This document shows, one piece after another, positions 53,069-61,447 of a DNA stretch of 64,000 bases. Positions within the stretch are counted from its first letter, which is position 1. Each line of letters opens with the position of its first letter. The position numbers and the translations under genes are program-made. Source of the DNA: CALJXB01 sp965225935 (GTDB lineage: Bacteria > Pseudomonadota > Alphaproteobacteria > Kiloniellales > JAKSDN01). The notes beneath the pieces were generated by a model. The model was not told the origin of the DNA, made no database searches, and was given only the letters and a program-made list of their open reading frames with translations. The stretch is from positions 124,001 through 188,000 of the forward strand of contig CBDDCC010000016.1 of assembly GCA_965225935.1 (NCBI GenBank), read 5' to 3'.

Positions 53069-54532
53069 ATGGAGATCCGCGAGGCGCTGACTTTCGACGA
53101 CGTCCTCCTTGAACCAGCGGAATCCGCCATCCTCCCGTCCGAAGCCGACACCGCCTCGCGCCTGACCCGCAGCATCGAGCTGGGCATCCCGCTGTTGTCC
53201 TCGGCCATGGACACGGTGACCGAAAGCCGCCTCGCCATCGCCATGGCCCAGGCCGGCGGCATCGGCGTGATCCACAAGAACATGGACGTCCAGGCCCAGG
53301 CCGACGAGGTGCGCAAGGTCAAGAAGTTCGAGAGCGGCATGGTGGTCAATCCGGTCACCATCTATCCGGACGAGCCGCTCGCCAACGCGCTCGCCCTCAT
53401 GGCCAGCTACCGCATCTCCGGCATCCCGGTGGTCGAGCGGGGCACCGGCCGGCTCGCCGGCATCCTGACCAACCGGGACGTGCGCTTCGCCGAGGACAAG
53501 GCCCAGCCGGTCAGCGAGCTCATGACCTGCGACAACCTGATCACCGTGCGCGAAGGCGTCGAGCGCGACGAGGCCAAACGGCGGCTGCACCAGCACCGCA
53601 TCGAGAAGCTGCTGGTGGTGGACGAGGAGTTCCGCTGCATCGGCCTGATCACCGTGAAGGACATCGAGAAGGCCGAAGCCCATCCCACCGCCTGCAAGGA
53701 CGAGAGCGGCCGGCTGCGGGTCGCCGCCGCGGTCGGCGTCGGACGGGACGGGCTGGTTCGGGCCGAGGCCCTGCTGCAGGCCGAGGTGGACGTGCTGGTG
53801 GTGGACACCGCCCACGGCCATTCCCGTGGCGTGATGGAGGCCGTCGGTGCCGTCAAGGGGCTCTCCAACCGGGCCCAGGTGGTGGCCGGCAACGTTGCCA
53901 CGGCGGACGGGGCCAAGGCGCTCATCGACCGCGGCGCCGACGCCATCAAGGTGGGCATCGGGCCCGGCTCCATCTGCACCACCCGGATCGTCGCCGGTGT
54001 CGGGGTGCCGCAGCTGACGGCCCTGTTCGACGTCTTGGAGGCCTGCCGCAACAGCGACACGCCGGTGATCGCCGACGGCGGCATCAAGTACTCGGGTGAC
54101 GTGGCCAAGGCGATCGCGGCCGGCGCGGACTGCGCCATGATCGGCTCGCTGCTGGCGGGCACCGAGGAGAGCCCCGGCGAGGTCTTTCTCTACCAGGGCC
54201 GCTCCTACAAGTCCTATCGCGGCATGGGCTCCCTGGGCGCCATGGCGCGCGGCTCCGCCGACCGCTATTTCCAGGAGGAGGTGGCCGACAAACTGAAGCT
54301 GGTGCCCGAGGGCATAGAGGGCCGGGTGCCCTACAAGGGCCCCGCCGGCACCGTGATCCACCAGCTGGTCGGCGGCCTCAAGGCGGCCATGGGCTACACC
54401 GGCTGCGCGACCATCGCGGACATGCGCCGCGGCTGCCGCTTCCTGAAGGTGAGCAGCGCGGGCCTGCGCGAAAGCCACGTGCACGATGTGGCGGTCACCC
54501 GCGAGGCGCCCAACTACCGAAAAGACCTTTGA
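53069..54532 (+). CDS. guaB: Inosine-5'-monophosphate dehydrogenase
   Basis: 487 residues from ATG 53069, with GAGG about 8 bases upstream; ATG 53057 is an in-frame alternative. Oxidises IMP to XMP, the committed step to GMP. Beta/alpha barrel with EALTFDDVLLEPAES at the start, two CBS domains (about 95-205), catalytic loop GIGPGSICTTRIVAG with the nucleophile Cys, DGGIKYSGDVAKAIAAG, and the flap with YRGMGSLGAM. It forms a purine block with guaA, separated only by two acetyltransferase genes. Confidence 0.97.
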   Translation: MEIREALTFDDVLLEPAESAILPSEADTASRLTRSIELGIPLLSSAMDTVTESRLAIAMAQAGGIGVIHKNMDVQAQADEVRKVKKFESGMVVNPVTIYPDEPLANALALMASYRISGIPVVERGTGRLAGILTNRDVRFAEDKAQPVSELMTCDNLITVREGVERDEAKRRLHQHRIEKLLVVDEEFRCIGLITVKDIEKAEAHPTACKDESGRLRVAAAVGVGRDGLVRAEALLQAEVDVLVVDTAHGHSRGVMEAVGAVKGLSNRAQVVAGNVATADGAKALIDRGADAIKVGIGPGSICTTRIVAGVGVPQLTALFDVLEACRNSDTPVIADGGIKYSGDVAKAIAAGADCAMIGSLLAGTEESPGEVFLYQGRSYKSYRGMGSLGAMARGSADRYFQEEVADKLKLVPEGIEGRVPYKGPAGTVIHQLVGGLKAAMGYTGCATIADMRRGCRFLKVSSAGLRESHVHDVAVTREAPNYRKDL

Positions 54533-55143
54533 GCCGGGCTTCGCTCGGCGCGCGTCCCGGTCCTCGGGACGCCGCGGCCCCGGTCTCCTTCCGGCCGGCC
54601 GGGGGCGGGGACGCCGAGGCCGTGGCGCGGGTGCACTACGAGGCGGCACGCCGGGCCTACCGGGGCGTGCTGCCGGACGAGCTGCTGGAGGAGATGAGCT
54701 ACCAGCAGCGCCTCGCCCTCTGGGGCGGCCTCCTCATGAGCGGCGGGGCGCCGCCCCGGGTCGAGCTGGCGGTGCGGGCCCCGGAGGGCGTGGTCGGCTT
54801 CGCCTGGTGGCGCAAGATCGACGGCCCGAAAGCCATCGCCGGGGCCTTCGGCGCCGAGGTCGTCGCCCTCTACGTCTTGCCGGGTCAGCAGGGGCAGGGC
54901 CTCGGCCGCGCTCTCCTGGCCCACACGGCCGGGCGTATGGCGGCGGCGGGCCTGGGCAGCTGCTACGTCTGGGCGTTCGAGGCCCACGTGGCCGCGCGGG
55001 GCTTCTACGAGGCCCTCGGCGGGCGCCTCATCGACCGGGACTGGGAGGTGCGCGGCGACCTCAGGGTGCCCATCGTCTCCTATGCCTGGCGGCCGCTCGA
55101 GACCCTGATGGCGGCGGAGACCTCGCCGGAGGTCGGGCGGTGA
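54529..55143 (+). CDS. GNAT-family N-acetyltransferase
   Basis: 204 residues; starts at TTG 54529, overlapping the guaB stop by 4 bases. The fold is clear: VSFRPAGGGDAEAVARVHYE at the front, motif A VVALYVLPGQQGQGLGRALL, and GSCYVWAFEAHVAARGFYEA. Substrate unknown. It is translationally coupled both to guaB and to the next acetyltransferase (GTGA overlap). The two appear to be diverged tandem copies. Confidence 0.85.
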   Translation: MSRASLGARPGPRDAAAPVSFRPAGGGDAEAVARVHYEAARRAYRGVLPDELLEEMSYQQRLALWGGLLMSGGAPPRVELAVRAPEGVVGFAWWRKIDGPKAIAGAFGAEVVALYVLPGQQGQGLGRALLAHTAGRMAAAGLGSCYVWAFEAHVAARGFYEALGGRLIDRDWEVRGDLRVPIVSYAWRPLETLMAAETSPEVGR

Positions 55144-55715
55144 GCGCGGCGCGCTTCAGCCTTCGCCCAGCCGGCCTCGCCGACGCCGGCGCCATCGCCC
55201 GGGTCCACGTCGCCACCTGGCGGGCGGCCTATGCCGGCATAGTGCCGGACTCCTACCTGGTCGCCATGACCGAAGTGCGCACCATGCGCCAGTGGCGCCA
55301 CCTCCTCGGCCGGCCGCAAGCGGAAGAGACCGTGCTGGTCGCCGAGGTGGAGAGCGCTAGCGGCGCGCAGGTGGTCGGCTTCGGCAGCAGCGGCTCTTCC
55401 CGAGCCCGCAACCTGCCCTACCGGGGCGAGATCTACACCCTCTACGTGGCCGACGACTGGCAGAACCGGGGCATCGGCCGCGTCCTCATCTCGGCCCTGT
55501 TCCAGGACCTGGTGGCCCGCGGCCATGGGGACGCGATCATCTGGGTGCTCTCGGCAAATCCCTCGCGCTTCTTCTACGAAGCCGTCGGCGGCAGTCCCGT
55601 GGCCGAGCGCCAGGAACGCTTCGCCGGGACCGATCTCGACGAGACCGGGTATGCCTGGCCGGACCTGGATGCCTGGCTCGCGATCGCGCGCGAGCAGGAG
55701 GGCCGCCATGAATAG
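55140..55715 (+). CDS. GNAT-family N-acetyltransferase
   Basis: 191 residues from GTG 55140, which overlaps the previous stop. FSLRPAGLADAGAIARVHVA and TWRAAYAGIVPDSYL match the start of many bacterial GNAT proteins. Motif A is IYTLYVADDWQNRGIGRVLI, motif B AIIWVLSANPSRFFYEAVGG. A long open frame reaches back to 54486, but it runs in the wrong frame through the upstream gene. Role in the guaB-guaA block is unknown. Confidence 0.85.
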   Translation: MSAARFSLRPAGLADAGAIARVHVATWRAAYAGIVPDSYLVAMTEVRTMRQWRHLLGRPQAEETVLVAEVESASGAQVVGFGSSGSSRARNLPYRGEIYTLYVADDWQNRGIGRVLISALFQDLVARGHGDAIIWVLSANPSRFFYEAVGGSPVAERQERFAGTDLDETGYAWPDLDAWLAIAREQEGRHE

Positions 55716-55789
55716 GATCGGCAATAGGCCCGGCGCACCGACGCCGCCGCTCGACCGCAAGAACGGATGCTAGTTTGGGGTCACGGGAC

Positions 55790-57337
55790 ATGACAGACCG
55801 CGTGCTCATTCTCGACTTCGGCTCGCAAGTCACCCAGCTCATCGCGCGCCGCGTGCGCGAGAGCGGCGTCTACTGCGAGATCCTGCCGTTCAACGTGGAC
55901 GAGGGACGGATCCGCGACTTCGACGCCAAGGCGGTCATCCTCTCGGGCGGTCCGGCCTCGGTGACCGCGACTGACACGCCGCGCGCGCCGGCCCTGGTGT
56001 TCGAGCTGGGCGTCCCCTTGCTCGGCATCTGCTACGGCTACCAGACCCTCTGCGCACAGCTCGGCGGCGAGGTGGAGCCCTCGGATCATCAGGAGTTCGG
56101 CCGCGCCTTCCTGCAGGTGACCGGCGAGTCGGGCCTGACCGACGGCCTCTGGCGTGAGGGCGAGCGCCACCAGGTCTGGATGAGCCACGGCGACAAGGTG
56201 GTGCGCCCGCCCGAGGGCTTCCGGGTCATCGGCACCTCCGAGGGCGCGCCCTACGCCATGATCGCCGACGACGCGCGGCGCCTCTACGGCGTCATGTTCC
56301 ATCCCGAGGTGGTGCACACGCCGGACGGCGGCCGATTGCTGGCCAACTTCGTGCACAAGGTGGCGGGCTGCGGCGGCGACTGGACCATGGCCGACTTCCG
56401 CCGCCAGGCGGTCGCGCGGGTCCGCGACCAGGTCGGCGGAGGGCGGGTCGTTTGCGGGCTCTCGGGCGGCGTCGATTCCTCGGTCGCGGCGGTCCTCATC
56501 CACGAGGCCGTCGGCGAGCAGCTCACCTGCATCTTCGTCGACCACGGCCTGCTGAGGGCCGGCGAGGCGGAGCAGGTGGTGGAGCTGTTCCGCGGCCACT
56601 ACAACATCCCCCTGGTGCACCGGGACGCGAGCGACCTCTTCCTCGGCAAGCTGGCCGGCGTCGAGGACCCGGAGGCCAAGCGCAAGGTCATCGGCGCCAC
56701 CTTCATCGACGTCTTCGAGGAGGAGGCGGGGAAGCTCGGCGGCGCCGACTTCCTGGCCCAGGGCACGCTCTATCCCGACGTGATCGAATCGGTCTCCTTC
56801 ACCGGCGGCCCCTCGGTCACCATCAAGTCGCACCACAACGTGGGCGCCCTGCCGGAGCGCATGAAGCTGAAGCTGGTGGAGCCGCTGCGCGAGCTCTTCA
56901 AGGACGAGGTGCGCGAGCTGGGCCGCGAGCTGGGGCTGCCCGAGAGCCTGATCGGCCGCCACCCCTTCCCGGGGCCGGGGCTCGCCATCCGTATCCCCGG
57001 CGCGATCACCCGGGAGGCCTGCGAGGTGCTGCGCCGGGCGGATGCGATCTTCCTCGAGGAGATCCGCAAGGCCGGCCTCTACGACGCCATCTGGCAGGCC
57101 TTCGCCGTCTTGCTGCCGGTGCGCAGCGTCGGTGTGATGGGCGACGCGAGGTCCTACGAGCGGGTCTGCGCGCTGCGCGCCGTCACCTCGACCGACGGCA
57201 TGACGGCCGATTCCTACCCCTTCGACCACGCCTTCCTGGCGGCGACCGCGACCCGCATCATCAACGAGGTGCGCGGCATCAACCGGGTGGTCTACGACGT
57301 AACCTCGAAGCCCCCCGGCACCATCGAGTGGGAGTGA
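55790..57337 (+). CDS. guaA: GMP synthase (glutamine-hydrolysing)
   Basis: 515 residues from ATG 55790; a GTG or similar start 15 bases upstream is possible. Converts XMP to GMP using glutamine and ATP. The class I amidotransferase domain (1-195) has nucleophile Cys in LLGICYGYQTL and the His/Glu pair in GVMFHPEVVHT. The ATP-pyrophosphatase domain has the PP-loop GLSGGVDSSVAAVL. The C-terminal dimerisation domain has RHPFPGPGLAIRI and ends PPGTIEWE, the conserved end. Confidence 0.97.
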   Translation: MTDRVLILDFGSQVTQLIARRVRESGVYCEILPFNVDEGRIRDFDAKAVILSGGPASVTATDTPRAPALVFELGVPLLGICYGYQTLCAQLGGEVEPSDHQEFGRAFLQVTGESGLTDGLWREGERHQVWMSHGDKVVRPPEGFRVIGTSEGAPYAMIADDARRLYGVMFHPEVVHTPDGGRLLANFVHKVAGCGGDWTMADFRRQAVARVRDQVGGGRVVCGLSGGVDSSVAAVLIHEAVGEQLTCIFVDHGLLRAGEAEQVVELFRGHYNIPLVHRDASDLFLGKLAGVEDPEAKRKVIGATFIDVFEEEAGKLGGADFLAQGTLYPDVIESVSFTGGPSVTIKSHHNVGALPERMKLKLVEPLRELFKDEVRELGRELGLPESLIGRHPFPGPGLAIRIPGAITREACEVLRRADAIFLEEIRKAGLYDAIWQAFAVLLPVRSVGVMGDARSYERVCALRAVTSTDGMTADSYPFDHAFLAATATRIINEVRGINRVVYDVTSKPPGTIEWE

Positions 57338-57451
57338 AGCGGCCAAGGGGCCGTCGAATCTCGGACAAGAGCCGCGAGACGTTCTGGTGGTCGATCAGGT
57401 TTGGGGCCTTTGCGACGAGATCCTACGCTTGCCAGGGCCCGGCGGCAGCGC

Positions 57452-57703
57452 CTAGCGGTGGCTCCGCATGGGTTTCGGCCGCTCTGACCTGCGACCGCCG
57501 GACGGGGGCCGCTGCTGGGGCAGGCGGGGCGGCGAGAACCAGGGTGCGGCCAGGTCGACCCAGACGATCTCGACGAAGATCGCGAAGAGCAGCAGGCTGA
57601 GCCCTTCGAAGCCGAGCTGGTAGCCGACGGCCAGCGCGACCCAGAAGACGGCGACCGCGCCGTTGACGCCGACGAACTGGTTCATCACGGATCCGCCGAA
57701 CAT
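57452..57703 (-). CDS. Small membrane protein
   Basis: 83 residues from ATG 57703, with GGAAGGA about 8 bases upstream. Two hydrophobic segments, AVAVFWVALAVGYQLGFE and GLSLLLFAIFVEIVWVDL, are followed by a Pro/Arg-rich tail. No family recognised. Lies between convergent and divergent housekeeping genes; plausible but unproven. Confidence 0.5.
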   Translation of the reverse strand: MFGGSVMNQFVGVNGAVAVFWVALAVGYQLGFEGLSLLLFAIFVEIVWVDLAAPWFSPPRLPQQRPPSGGRRSERPKPMRSHR

Positions 57704-57856
57704 CTTGCCGTCCTTCCGTTCGGAACCTTGGTCTTGCCTGGAGCCCCTTTTCTAGCACCGGGGCCGACCTCGGCCCAGGATCCGGCGGCCCCGCCGGTCC
57801 AACCTTGGCCCCGCGCCCGCCATTGATTCGCCACAAATGATCTCTAAGTGTCTCTT

Positions 57857-58000
57857 ATGGCAAAGATTGCGTGCAAACATAACCAACATGTGGCGAAGGA
57901 ACGGCGCTGTCTGATGTGCGGCGAGGCATTCGAGAGTGCCTGGTCGGGTGAGCGTATCTGTCGGCGTTGCCGGTCGTCGGCCGCCTGGCGTCAGGGTTGA
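57857..58000 (+). CDS. Small zinc-ribbon protein
   Basis: 47 residues from ATG 57857 to TGA 57998-58000. Two metal-binding pairs, RRCLMCGEAF and RICRRCRSS, with 15 residues between, match the small CxxC/CxxC zinc-ribbon proteins of alphaproteobacteria, which read RxCLxC...CxxC. An additional Cys and His (ACKHNQH) lie upstream. No clear ribosome site. Too short to be found by most length cut-offs. Function unknown; nucleic-acid binding is likely. Confidence 0.65.
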   Translation: MAKIACKHNQHVAKERRCLMCGEAFESAWSGERICRRCRSSAAWRQG

Positions 58001-58285
58001 AGCTGCCGATTTGACTTGGTTCGGCCCGCGGTGCGCCTGCCGGCGCGGCCAGGGAGAAGGCTGCCCGGAGCCCCGGCGATCTCGTTCGGGCGGCTTCCGG
58101 GCGCGGTCGCATCTATTCCGGGCCGCGGACTCGCTGCGTCCCTGCTTGCGTTCGCGGCGCGGGCTCGGCCTAGCCAGGGGCCATTCTGGCTGGATTCCTT
58201 GCTTTAACGTCTTGGTCACCTGCTGCTGTTAGCTCTGGCCTCGCGGCGGCTTTTCCGGCTGCTGCGCAGCCCGGAGAGGACCGCA
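58001..58285. other. Intergenic stretch
   Basis: About 285 bases of high GC between the zinc-ribbon gene and the next gene. No credible coding frame or RNA seen. Confidence 0.35.
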
Positions 58286-58624
58286 ATGGGTGTCACGCCG
58301 ATTGGCCATCCGTCCCTGACCCCGGCAGACGTGCGGGCGATCGCCACGCACAGCTCGCTGCTGGTGGAGGAGGGCCTGGTCGGTGCCTGCGTGCCGGTCG
58401 AGACCGAGGACGGCGAGCTGGTCGTGGCCTTGATCGACACCGACGGCGAGACCCTGCTGTGCGCCTTCGGCAAGGATCAGGGCTGGTACTATGTCACCGA
58501 TCCCGAAGGCATTCCCATGGCCCAAGGCAGGCTGATCGACGACGTGCTCGAGGTCCTGGCCGGCCTCCAGAACGGCTTCGAGCGGCCCGTCGCGAGCTCG
58601 GCGGGCGGCGGCTCTCAAACGTGA
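58286..58624 (+). CDS. Hypothetical protein
   Basis: 112 residues from ATG 58286. Acidic, soluble, with alternating strands such as GELVVALIDTDGETLLCAFG and WYYVTDPEGIPMAQGR suggesting a small alpha/beta fold. No family recognised. Codon use is typical for this chromosome. It converges with the zinc-ribbon gene at 58615, overlapping it by 10 bases. Confidence 0.55.
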   Translation: MGVTPIGHPSLTPADVRAIATHSSLLVEEGLVGACVPVETEDGELVVALIDTDGETLLCAFGKDQGWYYVTDPEGIPMAQGRLIDDVLEVLAGLQNGFERPVASSAGGGSQT

Positions 58625-58893
58625 CGGGTCACCTGTCCTAGGCCCGGCCAGTCGGGCCGGGTCGCCACGTCCTTGCTGCCGCAGCCCGTGCAGCGCATGC
58701 GCGCACCCGCCTCGGGCACGGGATAGGCAGGCCCCAGCTCGGCCACCAGGCGGGCCGTCTCCACCACGGCGTTGTGGCCGCAGCGATTGCACCAGCAGAA
58801 GACCTGGACGCCCGCGCTGGCCAGATCGCCGAGCTTGCTGGCCCGCAGGCGCCGCTCCTCGCCGTCCAGCTGTCCGCGCTTGATCCCCGCCAC
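58615..58893 (-). CDS. Zinc-ribbon protein of unknown function
   Basis: 92 residues if started at GTG 58893; the frame is open to 59268, but the earlier part does not look coding. Two Cys pairs are visible: VFCWCNRCGHNA and RMRCTGCGSKDVATRP. The CxxCGxxxxV and CxxCGSK patterns are typical of zinc ribbons that bind nucleic acid or serve as structural knuckles. N-terminal GQLDGEERRLRASKLGDLA is helical. Function unknown. Confidence 0.6.
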   Translation of the reverse strand: MAGIKRGQLDGEERRLRASKLGDLASAGVQVFCWCNRCGHNAVVETARLVAELGPAYPVPEAGARMRCTGCGSKDVATRPDWPGLGQVTRHV

Positions 58894-59048
58894 GATCCGT
58901 CCGCACCGTCGCTTCCCGAGTATGTGAACATACCAGGAACAAATGGCCGTCTCAACCGCCCCGCGGCGAATCTCGGCCGTTGGCAGGAGAGTATTCGGGC
59001 AACCCGGACCGAAGGGGGACGGACAGGTCCGTCCCCGGGGCCCGGAGA

Positions 59049-59396
59049 TCAGGAGACGACCTGCAGGCGGTGCTCGATGACCGTCAGGGCCTCGTCCAGG
59101 CGCGCCGAGCGGGCGAGGCGCCGGTGGTCGCGAAACACCAGGTACTCCACCGACTGCCGGGGCGAGGACCAATGCTTCGTGATGGTGTAGAGCGGCCGCT
59201 CGTGGGTGTGGCGGAAGACGGAGAAGGCGGCCTCTCCGCCGTGCTGGTCGATGGCGTAGTCCCGCCACTCGCCGCGCGCCACCCGGCGGCTATAGAGCGA
59301 CAGCAGCTGATGCAGCTCGGAACGGGTGAAACGGAGCCCCCCCTTCGGCCGACGCCCGGCGCGGCCGCGACGCTCCAGTGCATAAACTTCGCCCAT
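59049..59396 (-). CDS. DUF2794-family protein
   Basis: 115 residues. The core FTRSELHQLLSLYSRRVARG, EWRDYAIDQHGGEAAFSVFR and ERPLYTITKH matches the small alphaproteobacterial family DUF2794, in which a RxELxxLLxLYxxxVAxGEWRDYAID block is constant. Function unknown. Its presence supports the alphaproteobacterial assignment of the window. Confidence 0.85.
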   Translation of the reverse strand: MGEVYALERRGRAGRRPKGGLRFTRSELHQLLSLYSRRVARGEWRDYAIDQHGGEAAFSVFRHTHERPLYTITKHWSSPRQSVEYLVFRDHRRLARSARLDEALTVIEHRLQVVS

Positions 59397-59551
59397 CGAA
59401 GACTTTATCGGTCCCTGCGCACATTATGCGTTTATGACAGTAGTGTTCACGAAAATGGACGCCGCGTCTAGATGCGAGCGCCGATGCGCTGTGCCGTCCA
59501 CCCGCCGCCCGCCTGCCGTCCGCCCACGGTCCGCAAGACCTCGGCAGCGCT

Positions 59552-59905
59552 TCAATGGGGTTGCGGGGGTCCCGGCGGCACCACCAGCAGCTGGTCGCTG
59601 GCGTTGGGATCGGGCTCGCTGTAGCAGACGATCGAGCCGATCGAGCGATAGCAGTAGGGGCCGCCCGCGGCCGGCTCCAGGGCCAGGTCCTCGCCTTCGT
59701 CCCCGTCCTGGCAGTAGTCCTCCTTCTCGGCCCAGTGGAGGGTCGAGCAGTCCTTGTCCTGGGCCAAGGAGACGCCGTGATCGATCAGGGTCTTGTCGGT
59801 CTGGACGAAGCTGACGACATTGGCGGTGGCGAAGAGCGCGCCCGTGGCCGGATCGCAGGCCGCGAGCCCCGAGGCGAGGAGGAGGCTGGCAAGGAGGCGG
59901 CGCAT
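59552..59905 (-). CDS. Small lipoprotein
   Basis: 117 residues from ATG 59905. A signal peptide MRRLLASLLLASGLAACDPA ends in a lipobox with Cys at residue 17, then a soluble domain with four Cys residues (DCSTLHW, YCQDG, YCYRSIGSIVCYSEP) that may form disulfides in the periplasm. Asp at +2 of the mature protein would favour inner-membrane retention. The open frame extends to 61207, but the upstream part lies antisense to two real genes. No family recognised with confidence. Confidence 0.75.
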   Translation of the reverse strand: MRRLLASLLLASGLAACDPATGALFATANVVSFVQTDKTLIDHGVSLAQDKDCSTLHWAEKEDYCQDGDEGEDLALEPAAGGPYCYRSIGSIVCYSEPDPNASDQLLVVPPGPPQPH

Positions 59906-60100
59906 GGGGTTGGGTCCGTAGGCTCCGGTCTGTGACCGATTCGGATGGCCCGTCAGAAGGGTCCCGACATTGACCTGAAGTCTGCGCTTTGCGAGTAAAT
60001 AAAGGGTTAGATGCGCCGCGCGCGCCACGCGACGCGAGGAGAGGGGGGCTGGAAACCCGTGCGGCGGCCCCGGCCGCAGACGCCGAGAAGGAGGGCAAGC

Positions 60101-60649
60101 ATGGCCGCTGAGACGCCGATCTGCGAGTTCGGCTGGAAGGCTCGGGACTTCGAGCTCGAAGGCACCGACGGCAAGAGCTATGCTCTGGAGGACGTACGCG
60201 GGCCCAAGGGTACCCTGATCATGTTCATCTGCAACCACTGCCCGTACGTACGCTCGGTGATCGACCGCATCGTGCGCGACGTGGGCGACCTCCGAGATCA
60301 CGGCATCGGCGCCATCGCCGTCATGCCGAACGACACCGAGGCCTATCCGCAGGACTCCTTCGAGAACATGAAGGTCTTCGCCCGGGAGAACCGCTTCGAC
60401 TTTCCCTATGTCATCGACCGCACCCAGGAAGTGGCGCGCGCCTACGATGCCGTCTGCACGCCGGACTTCTTCGGCTTCAACAAGGACCTGGAGCTGCAAT
60501 ACCGGGGCCGCCTGGACCAGTCGCGCAGGGAGGCAGTCGAGGGTGCGCCCCGGGAGCTCTACGAGGCCATGGTGCGGATCGCAGAGACGGGCAAGGGGCC
60601 GGCCGAGCAGATTGCCTCCATGGGCTGCTCGATCAAGTGGCGGGCGTAG
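60101..60649 (+). CDS. Thioredoxin-fold (AhpC/TSA-type) protein
   Basis: 182 residues from ATG 60101. Redoxin fold: FGWKARDFELEGTDGKSYAL, then GTLIMFICNHCPYVRSVIDR with a CxxC pair, VMPNDTEAYPQDSFENM, and FDFPYVIDRTQEVARAYDAV followed by CTPDFFGFNKDLEL with a cis-Pro. This is the stand-alone subgroup with a CNHCPYV motif, probably a thiol peroxidase or reductase. No signal peptide, so cytoplasmic. Conserved in proteobacteria; role undefined. Confidence 0.9.
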   Translation: MAAETPICEFGWKARDFELEGTDGKSYALEDVRGPKGTLIMFICNHCPYVRSVIDRIVRDVGDLRDHGIGAIAVMPNDTEAYPQDSFENMKVFARENRFDFPYVIDRTQEVARAYDAVCTPDFFGFNKDLELQYRGRLDQSRREAVEGAPRELYEAMVRIAETGKGPAEQIASMGCSIKWRA

Positions 60650-60793
60650 CGGGCCGGGAAACCGGGCGGACGGCCCGGCCGCGAGCCGCCACACAAGCAC
60701 TTGTCTTGGGCACTTGCCTTGGCGGCCCCTTATGCCATATGACAGCCGGGCAATTCCTTCGCGCCGTTCGAAAACGATATCCGGGCCGCTGCC

Positions 60794-61447
60794 GTGAGCG
60801 ACATTTTCCGCGAGGTGGACGAGGAACTCCGCCAGGATCGCGCGTCCGCCCTGGCCAAGAAATACGGGCCGTACGTCATCGGGTTCGCAGTCGCCGTCGT
60901 GCTGGGCACCCTGGTGTTCCAGCTCTGGAAGAGCTGGGACCTGAGCCAACGCACTGACCAGTCGGACCGATTCGCCGCCGCGAGCCGTCTTCTGGCCGAG
61001 GATCAGCCCGGGGCGGCGCTCACCGCCTTCGATGAGCTGGGCAAGCCGGACGGCGGCTACGGGACCCTGGCCGCCTTCGAGCGGGCGCGCATCCTGGCCG
61101 AGGAGGGCCGCCGCGAGGAGGCTCTGGCGATCTGGCGCACGCTCGCGGACGACGGCTCGACGGGCCCGGCCTACCAGGGGGTGGCGCGCCTTTTCTACGT
61201 CATGCACCAGGTGGACGACGGCGATCCCGAGGAGTTGAAGGCCATGCTGCAGCCGCTCATGGCGGCGGGCAACGGCTTCCGCCCCATGGCGCTCGAACTC
61301 ACCGCCGTGCTGGCCCTGCGCGAGGGCGACGACGCGGAGGCGCGGCAGGTCTATGCGGAGATCGCCGACGATCTCACCGCGCCGCCGGGCATGCGCGCCC
61401 GGGCCGCCCAGATGCTCGCCGCCCTGGGAGAGGAGCCCTCGTCATGA
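60794..61447 (+). CDS. YfgM-like TPR membrane protein
   Basis: 217 residues from GTG 60794. A cytoplasmic N-terminus DIFREVDEELRQDRASAL is followed by one membrane helix (about 26-45) and a periplasmic domain with TPR-like helices (FAAASRLLAEDQPGAALTAF, GTLAAFERARILAEEGRREE). Members bind the SecYEG translocon with PpiD and hand over exported proteins. The gene overlaps bamB by 4 bases (ATGA), and the order yfgM-bamB-der is conserved in proteobacteria. Confidence 0.88.
   Translation: MSDIFREVDEELRQDRASALAKKYGPYVIGFAVAVVLGTLVFQLWKSWDLSQRTDQSDRFAAASRLLAEDQPGAALTAFDELGKPDGGYGTLAAFERARILAEEGRREEALAIWRTLADDGSTGPAYQGVARLFYVMHQVDDGDPEELKAMLQPLMAAGNGFRPMALELTAVLALREGDDAEARQVYAEIADDLTAPPGMRARAAQMLAALGEEPSS

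Noticed and set aside
55781..57346. 521-codon open frame antisense to guaA
   Set aside because: It mirrors guaA in a high-GC gene and has no domain pattern. Similar long antisense frames lie opposite guaB (52814-54649), ppx (50827-52023), the sulfur-carrier region and several glycosyltransferases.
59906..61207. Upstream two thirds of the long minus-strand frame ending at 59552
   Set aside because: It runs antisense to the redoxin and YfgM-like genes. Only the last 117 codons, which begin with a proper lipoprotein signal, are taken as a gene.
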